NCBI GenBank assembly: GCA_001695595.3
Contig: MBPM02000025.1
Coordinates: 372,001-436,000, forward strand
Direction: 5' to 3'
Origin: Plasmopara viticola
Taxonomy: Eukaryota; Oomycota; Peronosporomycetes; Peronosporales; Peronosporaceae
Length of the DNA stretch: 64,000 nt
The notes under the pieces are model-generated. The model worked only from the letters and a program-made list of their open reading frames with translations. It was not told the origin of the DNA and did not search any database. The translations under genes were made by a program, and so were the position numbers. Each line of letters begins with the position of its first letter. Within the stretch, counting starts at the first letter, position 1. Positions 34,701-47,525 of this stretch are shown here, in pieces.

Positions 34701-37700
34701 GCGTTCAGCTGGACCCATTCATTAACATCTTATAGCTAGCTGTGCCAATCTGAGCAAGCGCTCCGTTCAGTAAATGGTGCTGACAAAACGTCGGAAGCTT
34801 CGAAGAGAGACTAGCGCTATCTTGAGATATCTCATTACGATGTGCATGATAATGTCGCAAAAAAAGCTAAGTAATTCATGCCCGAAGAAATCGCCTTCCC
34901 ATCTCGATCGACTGAAGCGTACGCGCTGTGGATGAAAATTTAGGCTTTAACAAAAACGTCTCCAATCGTCGCATAGGTACCCCGCACAAACAGTGTTAGA
35001 GCTCCTCTGCCGCCTTGTCCTCAGAAAGTCAGAATATTGCTCTGAAGTGGTCCCACAAGGGACGACGTGCTGTGGGCAGTTCTGTTAACTGTGGTGGTTT
35101 TGGCGATCAAAAGGCTGACCTTATCACACGAGACTGAGGCACTTATTGCTCGAAGGTCTACCATAGCACTATGTGTGCAACGAACTCATTACAAGTACTG
35201 ACTCGCCGCCCCCGTCTTTGACTGCAAACTCGCCTTTTTATTATGGGAGAACGGATCTTAGTCGCAAAGACTTCAAAGTCGTCAAGCTAGTAACTTTACC
35301 ATTAGAGTATTTCCAAAGCCTTGAAGAAGTGCGCTTCCACATTTAGCCACAGCGAACAAAGCATGTTGGTATGCAGTCGACGACAATTAGGAGTTCTGAT
35401 CCACGCGACTGGGGGATCGATTGGCAGCTAGCGTCGGATCGAAGATTTGTTGCACCGTGCACACAAGCATCACCTCCGATAGCGCTAGCAACCAAGGAAT
35501 GCTCTGTGCCAAAATCATTGCATCATTCTTCCGTCACGCAGCCACCTTGCGAAGAAAGATTTTGCAAGTTTTTGGAAGATTGAAGCCAAAGTATTCGATG
35601 ACTTATTAGCAAAGGTCGTGGTTGTTGATGAGGCGAAAGCACTCAGCACAAGGCTTACTAAATGCAGTGAAGCGACTCGGAAAAACCTGTCTTCACCTCT
35701 CTCGTTTCAGCCAGTAAAGCGGCGTTGGAAGTGAACGGAGCCCACGACGACGCTATGAAGTAATGTGAACCTAGATTGTTGTTTAGCATCGTTGCCCGGA
35801 GTTCAGCGACACAAGCATCCGCATCAGCTTGATCTCTTGGCTTAAGCAGGATGCTGACAATATATTCTACACTTTCGAGTTTAGTATTTGTACACATAGA
35901 CTCAGAGGCCTTCTGGGTTCATCCTGATTTGCTTGTGCGACGCAGGCGTAGGCTTGCTGGATTTCGACTTGAACGCACGTCGGTTTTGATCGTCATCGCG
36001 TTCTTGGCACTAGGAAGCAGGTACGGAAAAGGGGTGGGCAATAGATACGGATACCGCTTCCTTGCTTGCTTCCATGAGCCATTGTCGATAATTTTGATGT
36101 CGACAGCACAGGAAGCAGCCGCATCAATTGCGTGACGACTGCCTCTAGCGCAGTGTTGCGGTCGATCTCGGTATCAGGCAGGGAAGGCGCGCGAAGCTTA
36201 CACTCGCATTCGTTATGCCGGATAAGATATTGCTAGCGCTCACCTTAGCAAAGGGCAAATTTACGAAGGAGGATTTCAACAAAAAATGTATTCCTGACTT
36301 TGTCATGCGAGGATTCGATATTGCAAGGACTATAATGCCATCAAAGTATGTCTATGCATATGCTCTTTGGTCCCAAACAACTAAGCAGCAGAATATTAAG
36401 CGACATAAGCAAATTTGAGGGGCCGTTTGCACCTCTGGAGCATACCGCTCGGAACCCTCACTGCGGTCAATAGTGTGTCATATTCTCTACAAGAAGAATT
36501 GATAACACTCGCTATGGCCACACGTACTATATTCGGGTACGAAGCCCCACTTGCCATTTGTAGGCGTTGAGCGTGGGTAGGGTTACGTTCTCTTCTGAAT
36601 TATTCCCGTCTCGTGCTTTGCGCAGAAGGCTTCCTCAATAACGCGATACACCGTCTGCTCCGAAAAAAATACTACCATTTTGAACAGTGGTGAGCTCTTA
36701 GGGCCGAATAAATCCAATGACATACGTATTTGTTGGTAATGCAAAGGGTCGTCTTGTACTGGCATTATTTCTACTAAAGGATAAAGCGGATCTGATCATC
36801 TTTCAGTATCGATGATGTCATGTGGTATATGCCTTCTTTGTACTGATACTTTTGAAAATTTGAAAATTGATTTTTTTAATCGACCCACCACTACTTCGGC
36901 AATGATGTCGGCTTTCCAATCCTTTTCAGCTCTGCCTTGAACATCTCGTCCGTCTCAAAAAAATCCCTGACGACACCATTTCCAGGCAGACTTTCTCTTT
37001 GACGGTATCGACACATCAAAAGCTTTGTAGCCGAGCGCTATCGCCAGTTTCCAACGTATCTAACACAGACCCTATCCATCCAAAGTGAGACAATTACAGA
37101 TTTCGATGGGTGTCATGTTCCACCATCTTCTTCTCGACAGGACGTTCTGTTTTGACACATCTGTGTATTGACTCAATGACGTATCTAGCAAAATCCTTTG
37201 CTTGTCAAAACTCTGCTCAACGTATTATATGTCAGTCCACGTGCAATTTTGAGGTTACCTCTTAATCTCTGGTGAGCTATGTGCCGAACATACAGCAAAG
37301 TCTATTAACTGCGAACGTTGCTCTGAAAATTTCGTGCCCCCATGATCGCCATTTGAACCGTTCCATTGGTGCCTTGGCTGAACGCCACCCGACATAAATC
37401 AATTGCTTTTATTAAAGGAGCACTACGAAAAGAACGTGCCACTTCATGTGCATCGAAAAAACCTCGCCATCTATACCTAGGCTGAAGTCCCATCATGTCA
37501 CTAATGACGTTGTGTCTTTCGAGCACCGCTCGATGGCTTTGTGCTGCTATGAGTGCGATGATTCACGTGCCACTATATGCGCAGTCACAGGATTTCGTTG
37601 GCATATAGCCAATTGCATCATTTATTAGTGTGGCGTGCGCAGTGTCTCATGAGTGCCGCTCAGTGGTGTGCATGACATTTTATGTGCAGTATTAGAGCCT

Positions 37701-40700
37701 TGCCTATACTTCCTTGACTCATACCATCACCGGCATATAGCGAATGCTAGATATTTTAGTGGCTTACGTATTAATCTACGCTTTTTATTGACACCATCAC
37801 CACCCGATTTCGACCTTTTGATGCCGAATGCGTTCACGCCATCAGTGCTGCCAAACGTAAATGCCAAACGCCTCGGAGTCGACAAAAACAGTTTTTAACG
37901 AATTGTCAACGTTCACTGCTGCTTAAAGAACTAGAAAGGACGAAAGTCACCTTAGCTTTTTCTTTATTGCTAGGCACGGTTTTGTTATGAGCTTCGGTTA
38001 TTTACTAGCTGCGAAGCAGACTCGCGAGACATGAAGCAACCGAAACGAATGAAGTTCCTGCAAAGATCCAAAGAGCTCAAAGGCTAATACAATTTTTCAA
38101 TGATTTGCTTTAATTATAATGCATTTTGAGCATTTAAAGTTAATCCTGCAATAGAGGCAGATACTATGTAAAGCTTCATTTAATTTTAAAATCTCTTAGT
38201 ATGCAAAATAGAATATATCGTTAGGGATTCCTCCGCTTGCCATTCTTTCACATCGTTATATACGGAACGAAAACGATGTAGTACAAACGCGCGGCTTTGT
38301 GTTGCAACCTCCCACTAAGACTCGTATTACATTTTATGGAAAGATATGAGTGATAACCATCGCTCTTTATCTTTATACTAAAGTCGGTATGAGTATTAAG
38401 CGAAGAGCAAACAGGCAGCGAAGAAAGCTGCTGAGTCATGTTACGAAGACTAGCCTAGCTTTTGAGATAGCCGCTTCGACTTTAGAGGTGGCTCAACATA
38501 AAATGAGGCATAAGTGATTTAGACTGCGCCTACAATGCCGTGACCCAGTGTTGCCTGTACACTTGGCTGGTCTTTACCCTTATAGGGATTGCATAAAATA
38601 TCAGGTCGCCGTTCATCGACGCAAGTCGTACAGCTCGCTGCGAAAGTTAGGGATACTCGTCGAGCGACAGATAATTAAATCACAAAGCAGACGTGGGAAT
38701 TGATTGGCTATTTCAAACCATTCAACTCTACCTTTGACACGCAAGTCTTGTTAGACACTGCTGCTTAAACGCTTAACGCGGAATGAGATGCAGTCTGCGC
38801 GTATCGAAGAGCGCAAGACAATGAAGATGCCATTCTCCATTATTAATGTAGTCTAACGGCTGGTATTGTGCTGAGCCGTAATACCAAAAATACTAAAATC
38901 AACACACCGTGTCAGGTTTCCAGCAGATTTTCCCCTTGCATCAAGCCTCTAGTTTGAGAAGAGATGGGCTCTGCGTCCGCGTCGGCTTGCATCGCACATC
39001 TTACAAAGTCGCAGTTTGAGCGTACGTGCAGCAGTGTTAAGAATTTGTGGGTACAAACACAAGCAGCTAGCTCGCGCGGTTAATACCGAGAAGTACAATA
39101 CTCGTCAAGCGTACACTTGAACATGCTGTCAAACAACATTTTTTTCACAGACAGTGTTTGTGCAGATACAGAGGTATTGTTCGGGCTTTTACAAGGATTG
39201 TAATTTGCTAAATTGTCATTTTGTTGTCGCATCTGGTTCTGAAAATTGGGCCATCACTCAACTTAATCTTACAAATCCGTTTCGAAAGATACGCGCTTTG
39301 ATATATGCAGCTGCTACGTATCTCGAATTGTACAATTACTTCCTATTGTAAATGATGTGGCAAGAAAGTTGATAAGCAAGAAACCCGACCGCTTTATAGT
39401 AGACGCTTCTCTCGCCTTGCTCTGTGCATATCAAGTACAGAAAACTTTTCAAGATATTTAAAAACGCAGATTGAGAGAAATTTAATCTGCGCAGATTGCG
39501 TCGACCCACACGGTAGTCTAAAGCCAGCGCAAAAGTAGATGAAGTCACTTTATGTTTAACTACGTAGTTGAGCCTGATAGAAGGGCGGAATTATGCAATT
39601 AAAACAGGTAATTGGAAAGATTCAAGACTCGGTGCTAAATTTGTGATTTTGGCTATGAATTTCGTAGTGCCTAGAGAGATCGTAGTATGTATCAATAAAT
39701 TCACCAAGTTTGAGAGCAATGGAGACGGTAATCAAACACTGTGACAAAGAAAGACCATATGCTGCTTTGACAGCAGAGGTATCGATCATGCAGCTGTAAA
39801 GAGCAGAAATTTGCCTTCCCGCCATTTTTATTAACTTGCCCGAACGTTGAAGTATTCTAGGACCGATAGCACTGGCCGAGTATAACCTCGACAATATGTC
39901 GGAAATGTGTTAGAAGAGATGGTTGCCCAACTTTTCGAGCCGTATTGAGGTGTGGTGGCATCACGCTCATCTTTGATTCTGACCAAAATATTCCGTGCAA
40001 AGTTAGTCACCAGGATGGTGGGCCTTAATTTCTGACCACAAGGGCTGATCATAAATAGATAGCTCAGCAATAAACTCAATATCCTTTCTCAGAGCCTAGA
40101 CTTACCACCCCAATTGGACCGTGAAGCACACTCGTGATTTGGTTCTGCAGTAATCGACGCTCACTTTTCTTTGGAAGAAGTGATAGCGAACTACAACCGC
40201 TCTTAAGATTCATGTAGCTCTGGATTTTTATCGGCAATTTATGATGCTGTTTTATTGTGTTCCATTATCAAAGCTACTTAAAATGTAGACTCTTTATGTA
40301 CTAATTAAGGAAAATTTTTTTGAGTTGATTCACATAATGCGTGCTTTTTGCCATTGCAGTCTAAAGCTCGACAGAGTAATGCTTCTCCAAAGTTACAAAT
40401 AGAGCTTACGAACAAAATTATGTTTCTGTCACTATGTCATGCCGAGAAACTTGCTAGGTCTATCTATATCTAATCATTTGCCATCTCAACTTTTGATAGC
40501 AGAGTTCTTAAGTCACATCACAGACAGCGGATCAACTTTTTCTTGAACTGATGAGACCTTCCCCACCCACTTGTTTAATATTTGTTTCGAGAAGCAACAT
40601 TTTTCACAAGGGCTCGTCAAGGCCACCGCTTCAGTCAAAATGGACAAAACATTAAAACGTATTCTTCGAATACCTTCCGCTATTTTTACACATATCATGG

Positions 40701-40711
40701 CATTTCTTCGG

Positions 40712-41039
40712 AAAAGGTTGGAGTGACGCCCTCCTTCCAAGCGCGGGGGCTATATGCTCGCGCGCTTTGGGCAGGTGCTCTCGGGCATCTGCAGGTCTCC
40801 AACGAGTCTCACCCTCGACGCGACGGTCTCCAGCACCAGGGCGCCACCTGGGCTCTTACCAAGTCAGAGCTAAACAAATTAGTGGAAGACCCTCACGACC
40901 TCGGTGCTGGCTGCACTGCCCGCCGAACGAGAACCGACGTATGCGGACACCACTCTATGCCGTGGACTAGCCAGACTGAGCCTAGCGCGTGCATATCTCG
41001 GCAACGCGATAACGTAATACAACAAAACAAATACAATCC
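40712..41039 (+). mobile_element. SINE-like element, apparently full length
   Basis: A GC-rich 328-bp unit starts AAAAGGTTGG(A/G)GTGACGCCC and ends in an (ATACA)-type tail. Near-matching 14-bp flanks TGGCATTTCTTCGG (40698-40711) and TGGCATTTTTTCCG (41040-41053) are a probable aged target-site duplication. The inverted copy at 49869-50189 has the same ends. Any open frames through it are incidental. Confidence 0.8.
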
Positions 41040-42589
41040 TGGCATTTTTTCCGTAATGCTCGCGCTTGATAGTCATGTTAATGACGCCGGTGCTTCACTT
41101 ACATATTAACTTCACAATGCCCTTTTTAAACAGCCTGCTCATCTATGTGGACTTACGAGCGTGAATAGCTTGTTCGTTATGGCGAGTAAGCCTTGACCCA
41201 TTCAAAACTGTCGCCTAACTTAGCATGCTCTTAATCTTAGTTATGCTATCGTGCGAGGTTGTTGTCAGCATTAAAGAGAGATGACCATCGACCACCAACC
41301 TTTATCCTTTGCATCCTTAATTTGTTTGAAAGAGCTTGCTGAAGTATCAATCGCTATAACTACTGTCATATTTCGTATCTGAAGAATAAATAGTAAAAAT
41401 TCTGTTATACATCGTGATTAGAAAATCTATAAATTGTTGGAGCATATCGTGATTGAAAATTATGTGTGCTTTTTTACAATGACATCATCAACGTATTGCT
41501 CGCTTTTAGTTGTTGAAATCTTTGAGGTGAGTGTTGCAGAAATGTTTGTCGTTTTGCCTTTAACTGTTGTTGCTATGCTCTGCATTAAGAAAAATATAAA
41601 AGACGTGTAGAAAAATGTGAAAGTAAGATCAAAAGGCTATTGAGACTATTCAATTGATTGTAATTAGTAGTGGTACTTTTCTCACTCTCTTCTACTGTGT
41701 CAACATTGTAAACATTGAACGAAAAAGTCACACGTATCGTTTCTGCTAGCACTAAGCTAATCGGCGAGTCCGAGAAACTTGGCGTTCGGAAGATCCAGTG
41801 ACGCAGCAAGCATCGCCTAAGCTTTTATCACAAAGAAAGACCTCAACGGACAAAGCGAAGCCATAATGAACAAAGACACATAGTCTGAATGTGACGTAGC
41901 TGTCGTCATTGGCAGGTTTGCCGGTGACGGCTTTTATGCAACACAATTAATTAATCCCAAGATACGTATGCATGAGTACTATTGATAGGAATAGGCGATC
42001 ATGCTGTTTCGGACCAAAAGAATTTTTCAGATGTCTAGAAAGCAAAAGAATTTATTTTCTGGAAATACTTTAGGATGTGTAAAATGCCAAATCATGTAAA
42101 GAAGAATGATAGCCTTTAGAGTGGTATTAGTATATGGCTGAGAGCCACCAATCTGGCTGTAGCAGACAGCTCTCGATTTAATATACCTTCTCATTTCTTC
42201 CGACAATTCAACACTCATTTTCTTCACTGACTCGCCGCCCGACATAAAAAAACTTCCTCCGTGACTGTGTTTCACTGCACATCTACAAATGACCGATATA
42301 GTTGTTCTCGCCAGTCAACAGCAAGTCGAAAAACATCGATTATCTGACAGAAGTCAAGACTTACTTAAAATTGCGCATTTGACCCGCGCAAGTTGCAGCG
42401 CAAAGCTGGGAAGAAAAATCCGATGCCACCCTTAGCAGGATGACTATGCCGTATAAATGCAAAAAACGAGGCTTTAAGACCATAAATTTAAGGAGCGATA
42501 CTTACATCCGTCCGAACAAACATCTACACCTAGCCTGCATTACCTGGTAAAGTATACAAGAGATCGAAATTAGCGACCATCTTGGTGGC

Positions 42590-42740
42590 AGCATAAATCG
42601 ACCAGTAGTCAAGCGGGTCACCTCATTCTGATTTGCAAGGCCGTCAAAGTAGAGCAAGTCGACGCTCGATCGATTGTCAAATACCTGCTCTTAGATTGGC
42701 TGCAACAGGCCATTAAAGTGTAACTCACTGACCCAATTCC
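42590..42740 (-). pseudogene. Partial duplicate of the MINDY deubiquitinase exon 3
   Basis: The sequence around GCAAGGCCGTCAAAGTAGAG and the following GTCGACGCTCGATCGA matches 45200-45265 inside the MINDY-like gene, with divergence growing on both sides. A weaker match continues to GTAACTCACTGACCCA near 42720-42735. The fragment is on the same strand as the gene, about 2.5 kb from it, and carries no usable frame. Confidence 0.7.
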
Positions 42741-44047
42741 GCATCACCCCCAAACGTTTTGTTTGATGACTATGGAATCTGCAAACTGCTGCGACAGCTT
42801 GATTTGCAATGGCAGCACCCTTCGTCATATAGCACAATGCTAGGCTTGGTCAATAGGTGCACGCTTGCCTTTAAAGATGCAAATTTTTTGCATGCCAATG
42901 CTTTGCGTTTTCGTCTTCCGCTTTATGTTCAAATGCTCATATTAAGCTTGTTTTACTAATTACAAGTCAGATGGATTGCAATAAGAACATATTTGTAAAC
43001 TTGAGGTCTACTCGCATCGCGTCATAAAAAACGATCTTGTTCAAAGAGAGAGGATTGAACCACTGATTGTCATGGAACCTACCGTCCCCTACCTTTTGTA
43101 GATACATTCAGTCCAATATAAGAGTAGGGTTTCTACAGTCAAGTCCCAATTAGCTGACTTTGTCGGACAATCTGACACCCAACCCCTTGAACTTAACTTG
43201 CAGAGTAGCTCACCAACTATCCTAACAACGAGTTTTCGCTTCAAATTCTGCTTTACCTGAACGATATTGGCAGTGGTTCGATATATCATGGGAACATCGC
43301 TATTGTACAATTTATTAAGAATCAGACTAAATAGTCGAAAAATGGAAAAGACCAATTTTAGGTGCAACCAAGAGAGCACTTATTTTTTTAACTAGCCGCT
43401 CGTAGCAACTTAATACAAGTCTAACCAGGCTGCTCAGTGATTAGCCAGGTTGCAATCAATGTGCGTTGATCGATCAAGTCAAAAAACTTAGAATATTGTC
43501 CCAACAATTTCCAACCACTACTTTTCGAATTCTTGTAAAATATGCGAGAAATCTCAATATTTAATGGGTTTAGGTTCCCGCTAATTGGGACGACTAAAGG
43601 TGAATATTATGTAGATAATATCTAATAATAGTAATAATAATAAGTTGAGACATTACATTTTCCCGAACAACACTTCTTAATGTTTTAAATGAAGCAACTT
43701 CAGTATTCTTATCTTCTAATCTTTTGAGAGCATACTTATGCAGCTGTTCCATTCTGTGAAATCGAGCAAAATCCAGTTGAATATATACGAGGGCTAAGAA
43801 CAGATGCGAGTGCAAGCCGCAGCTTTGCAGTTTTAAAATTTACTAATCTGACATTGAAGCGCTTATAGTGCTCAAACGTGAAGAGAAGGTCGTCTTCAAC
43901 CGTAAGAAGGTTGTTGTGGGGAACATTAAAGATACCAATCGAAACTGAAGAGCTCTAACAAGACCATGACAATTTAACTTTAGAAGATTATATGGCGTCA
44001 TGCAAAACAGAGCTTCGAAAAAAAACATGTTGAGTCGAAATTCGTGA

Positions 44048-44494
44048 TTGTTCGGGCTGTTCGATGGTCCACCACAATTTATCGAGACGCAAAAATCAAT
44101 AGACCGAGAATTTGACGCTCATCGACGCTTGCCGACTAACGCGACGCTTATGCTGTGCGTTCGGATATTGTTGGGGTCGAAAGCCTTAGGCTATGCAGGT
44201 ATTTGTGCTATGCACGTTGCTCGTCGTCTACATGCGTCACCATCGGGCAGGTCCATTGTAGGGAGACTTAAAAGCGGCCCACAAAGTGCTGCTCTCGGTC
44301 TTTTGATCGTGCACTTCATTTTAAAAGCGGTAATCTTTATCCTGCTGCTAGTGCTCAGACCAAGACTAGACAGCTCTGGACGCATGGGATTTGGAGTTTC
44401 ACAGTTGACTACTCTTTTTGGTTGTTTTACCTGTATTCTTTCGATTTTGTTGGCAACTTATAATATTCCAATTGTCTGGCTAGTAAAGGAATAG
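44048..44494 (+). CDS. Unidentified small membrane protein or exon
   Basis: An open frame of about 148 codons without an obvious ATG at its start (the frame opens just after a TGA; the first in-frame ATG is near 44141). Two strongly hydrophobic segments, ALGLLIVHFILKAVIFILLLVL and TTLFGCFTCILSILLATYNI, indicate membrane helices; a third, weaker one lies near residue 35. It may be the last exon of a larger gene or a small membrane protein. No family is recognised. It is convergent with the MINDY-like gene. Confidence 0.45.
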   Translation: MFGLFDGPPQFIETQKSIDREFDAHRRLPTNATLMLCVRILLGSKALGYAGICAMHVARRLHASPSGRSIVGRLKSGPQSAALGLLIVHFILKAVIFILLLVLRPRLDSSGRMGFGVSQLTTLFGCFTCILSILLATYNIPIVWLVKE

Positions 44495-45053
44495 CAACAA
44501 ATATGAAAACGGCTAATGACTTGACGTTTGCCACAGAAGTTTGTTCATTGCGTGTGCTAGAGTAGGTCTGTTTACGACCTTCTGAGACAGCGAGTACGCG
44601 GAAACTGGACGAGAATGCAGCGCATGTGCTTGCGTACTTACTGAAATGTACGCTTCTAACTGGGATAAAAATTCGAGAGGTGACTAATTTGACGAGCAAC
44701 GCGTTTACCTGCAAAGTTTAAGGCCATCGATGCCTACAGCCTCCAAACGCGCGACATGATCAAGTTAAAGCGTCGAAATTGGCCATAATCTCAATTAAAT
44801 GACTAATGCTTTTCGGTAAAATTTGGTAAACTATCGAATGGCCCACACCATTACAAACGTACCCCAACGCTGACTCGCTGTATCTTCTACAACTTTTTGT
44901 TTCGCAAATGCATGGTAAATTGAAAGGCAGTCACTTTGCTTGACTTAAACTGTCATGCTCGACTTTTTTAACCGAGTTTTGATTTGAAGAGCATTGAGAA
45001 TGATACAAAGAATCGGTTGATTAATAGAAAGACGCGCCGAAACGACAGCTGTA

Positions 45054-47084
45054 TCATAGCAAAGGCTCAATCCCGTTCCAATCAACTGCCGCTTGAGCCC
45101 ACTTCGTACGAATCACAAGATCAAGCGGAGGAATGAGATCGTTGTGGCTTACTGCAGCATTATGATCGATCAAAGCCAGAGTGTTCACGGTCAGACGGAT
45201 CTCCTCATCTTGGTTGGCAAGGCCGTCGTAGTAGAGCAAGTCGACGCTCGATCGAATGTCGAACGTTCGGTCATTCAGTGCTTGTGGATCGGCTGCAAAC
45301 AGAATAGAGTAGTGTGACTCACTGCAAATGACCCAAATGTTGACACAAGGGTTTTTGTAAAACGACCCTACGATGAGATTTTGATACGCCTCAAACAGAG
45401 ATAAGAAGCCAAGGACAGACTGTTTTGGAATGCCACGGAGTACTAAAGCGTCTGTATCTGACGCATCTGTGCCTTTAAGAGCTTGGTCACCATCAAATAC
45501 ATTACTCCGCGCATAACCGCAAAGTAAGAGATTTACGAGTTCTTGCGTACAATAATCATGGGCACCAATCAATTGACCACCAGTATCGCGTGCGAGCTGG
45601 TCCATTTCACTATAGATCATCTCGACGCCCTTGGTAAGCAAAACAGAGAGCACAAACTGCACGATTCCAGCTCCCTTTGCATCCATGAACTGTCGCAAGT
45701 GTGCGGCAATGATGTGTCGCGTTTGCATTTCACTCGTGGCAACATGCAGCTCCAAGTCAGCCATGAACGTGCGTTGTCTAGCTGTGGCGTTGTGTTTCAC
45801 AGCGACGACACACTCGGAAAATTGTGAAGCTGAAGCAGCTTGCCATAGGATATGGGCCAAAGCCTGAACTAAGGAGCTTTCTTGATGTTGAACCCCAGGC
45901 TGCATGTAGATAATCTAAGCACTCTTACCTCCATTATTTCAAAAAATTGCACGTACATTCTTCCAGTCGATACATGCTTCTAGCAGCAAAAAGCGGAGCA
46001 CGTAGCCTTGTACCACCGCCAAGACACCACAAGGGCCACCTTGATGCTGGACTAAGCCGTACTGGAGGTCTCGAACTGTCGAGAACACAAATCCCTAGGG
46101 CACTCAAATTTTTTCGTTAGTGATCAAACTGCACGATAATGCCAGTATCTCTCTTACCTGCTCATTCCAATGGCTGCCGAATAAATTCTTACTTGAACCA
46201 AAGAGGAGCCGCTGCACTGCTGCGTTATCGGATGAGGTCAGAGCCCGTTTCGTGTTGTCATATATAAAACCCCCATTGCTGCTTGGTCGACTCGACTGAG
46301 CTTGACCTGTTGTAAATTGGCATAGACCAACTTCCATATCTTCGCAATCTTCGATTTCAAGAGTCTCAAACGATCTGAGTGTGGAATCGGGCTCTGTTGC
46401 TACAGGAGGCCGAGATACGGCAAGATGTGGCGACACCTCATCAACAAAATTCGACGTCGAAGTGCTTGCTTTTGAAGATAAATCAACGTCTTCGAAAGAC
46501 GTAATCTTGAAGCCTTCTGTGCGTTCTCTATCCGATTTCGAAACACTAGTAATATTCTCATCAGTGTTCTTACTTTTCGAACTAGAGCTTTTATGACGAG
46601 GCGACGCCTTCTTTGATGTTGCGTTAACCCGCTCCTGCTTAAGCTCTTTGTATTTTAAGAAGCAGTCTTTCTTTGTTTTGTTATTTCCAACAGCGACCGC
46701 AATTTCCTTCCACCGCGCATTTTTGTTTACCTCGGGGCTAGTGCTCTTAATAGCTTTCTTCAATGCATATATTTCGTCGCTCGTCCAATACATCTCAGTC
46801 TTTATCTCACTGTCCGGACTTCTTGGGTCCAATTGCTGCGAAAAAGATGTGCTTTTTCTACCTACATTAATGCTGACTAAATACTCCAGTACACTCGAGC
46901 GATTCTTTGCATCCTTCTTCCTAGCTTTTAAATCGTTAGAAAACCGCTCAGTTGCAGTTATGGATGTGTCCAAAGCAGACAATCTATCCGTGAGCGCATT
47001 AAATGCTTGCGGACAATTTTGACTCTTGAGGTAGTCCAGAATGACCAGCTCAGCTTGTCGTGTAACATCATCTGCTGCACTCAT
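45054..47084 (-). CDS. MINDY-family (FAM188/MINDY-4-like) deubiquitinase with LisH-like and SANT-like N-terminus
   Basis: Three exons (46158-47084, 45957-46094, 45054-45899) join in phase with GT-AG introns of 62 and 57 nt, giving 636 residues. Residues about 9-35 ([21 protein letters not shown]) resemble a LisH dimerisation motif. Residues about 98-150 ([14 protein letters not shown] ... [10 protein letters not shown] ... [11 protein letters not shown]) form a SANT/Myb-like helical domain, followed by a low-complexity Ser/Lys linker. The catalytic part starts near LFGSHWNEQ and has [16 protein letters not shown] with the MINDY nucleophile Cys and preceding Gln, then SHYSILF with the likely catalytic His. 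MINDY enzymes cleave Lys48-linked polyubiquitin. The catalytic residues are all present, so activity is expected. The SANT-like insertion is unusual as far as I know and might direct the enzyme to chromatin. Confidence 0.88.
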
Positions 47085-47525
47085 ATTTTAGGCCTCGTGT
47101 CAACAGTTTGAAAACTTGTAGGATTACTCAAAACGCCCTATTTGATCGCCGAGAATAACATAACTTGTGCTATTTGCGGCACCAAGTAAGAATGAAAATT
47201 AGAGATTACGGCACCTAGACAATCACAACTTTTATTGAAATCACCAGCATCCTTGACTTTTGCGTCACGCTTCTAAGATCTCATTTTCTAATTTACGAAC
47301 CTGTCACTCAGTACCGTAAGCGCAGTTCGCGCACGTCACGTCAGCAACTGAAAATCTAATGGCGAATTGAACATCAAGCAAAGAAATGAATTTGGGTACT
47401 TGAAAAGCTATAGTCAGACCTACTTACCGCATAAAATTAGCAGAATTTAAAGCAAGCTTGTGTAAGATCCAGCACAAGATTTACGGCTATCGTGTCTGCG
47501 CTATCCGAGAATCATAGGCAGTGCC

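Larger units (their letters stand above)
25800..44040. other. Gene desert with unidentified decayed sequence
   Basis: No intact gene was found in about 18 kb. The part from 26 to 32 kb is AT-rich with only short open frames. Between about 32.8 and 40.1 kb several 60-95-codon frames on the minus strand look protein-like (for example 33586-33831, 35658-35897, 36583-36765, 39622-39894) but I could not name a family. The only identified items are a SINE-like repeat at 40712-41039 and a MINDY gene fragment near 42.6 kb. Confidence 0.5.
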
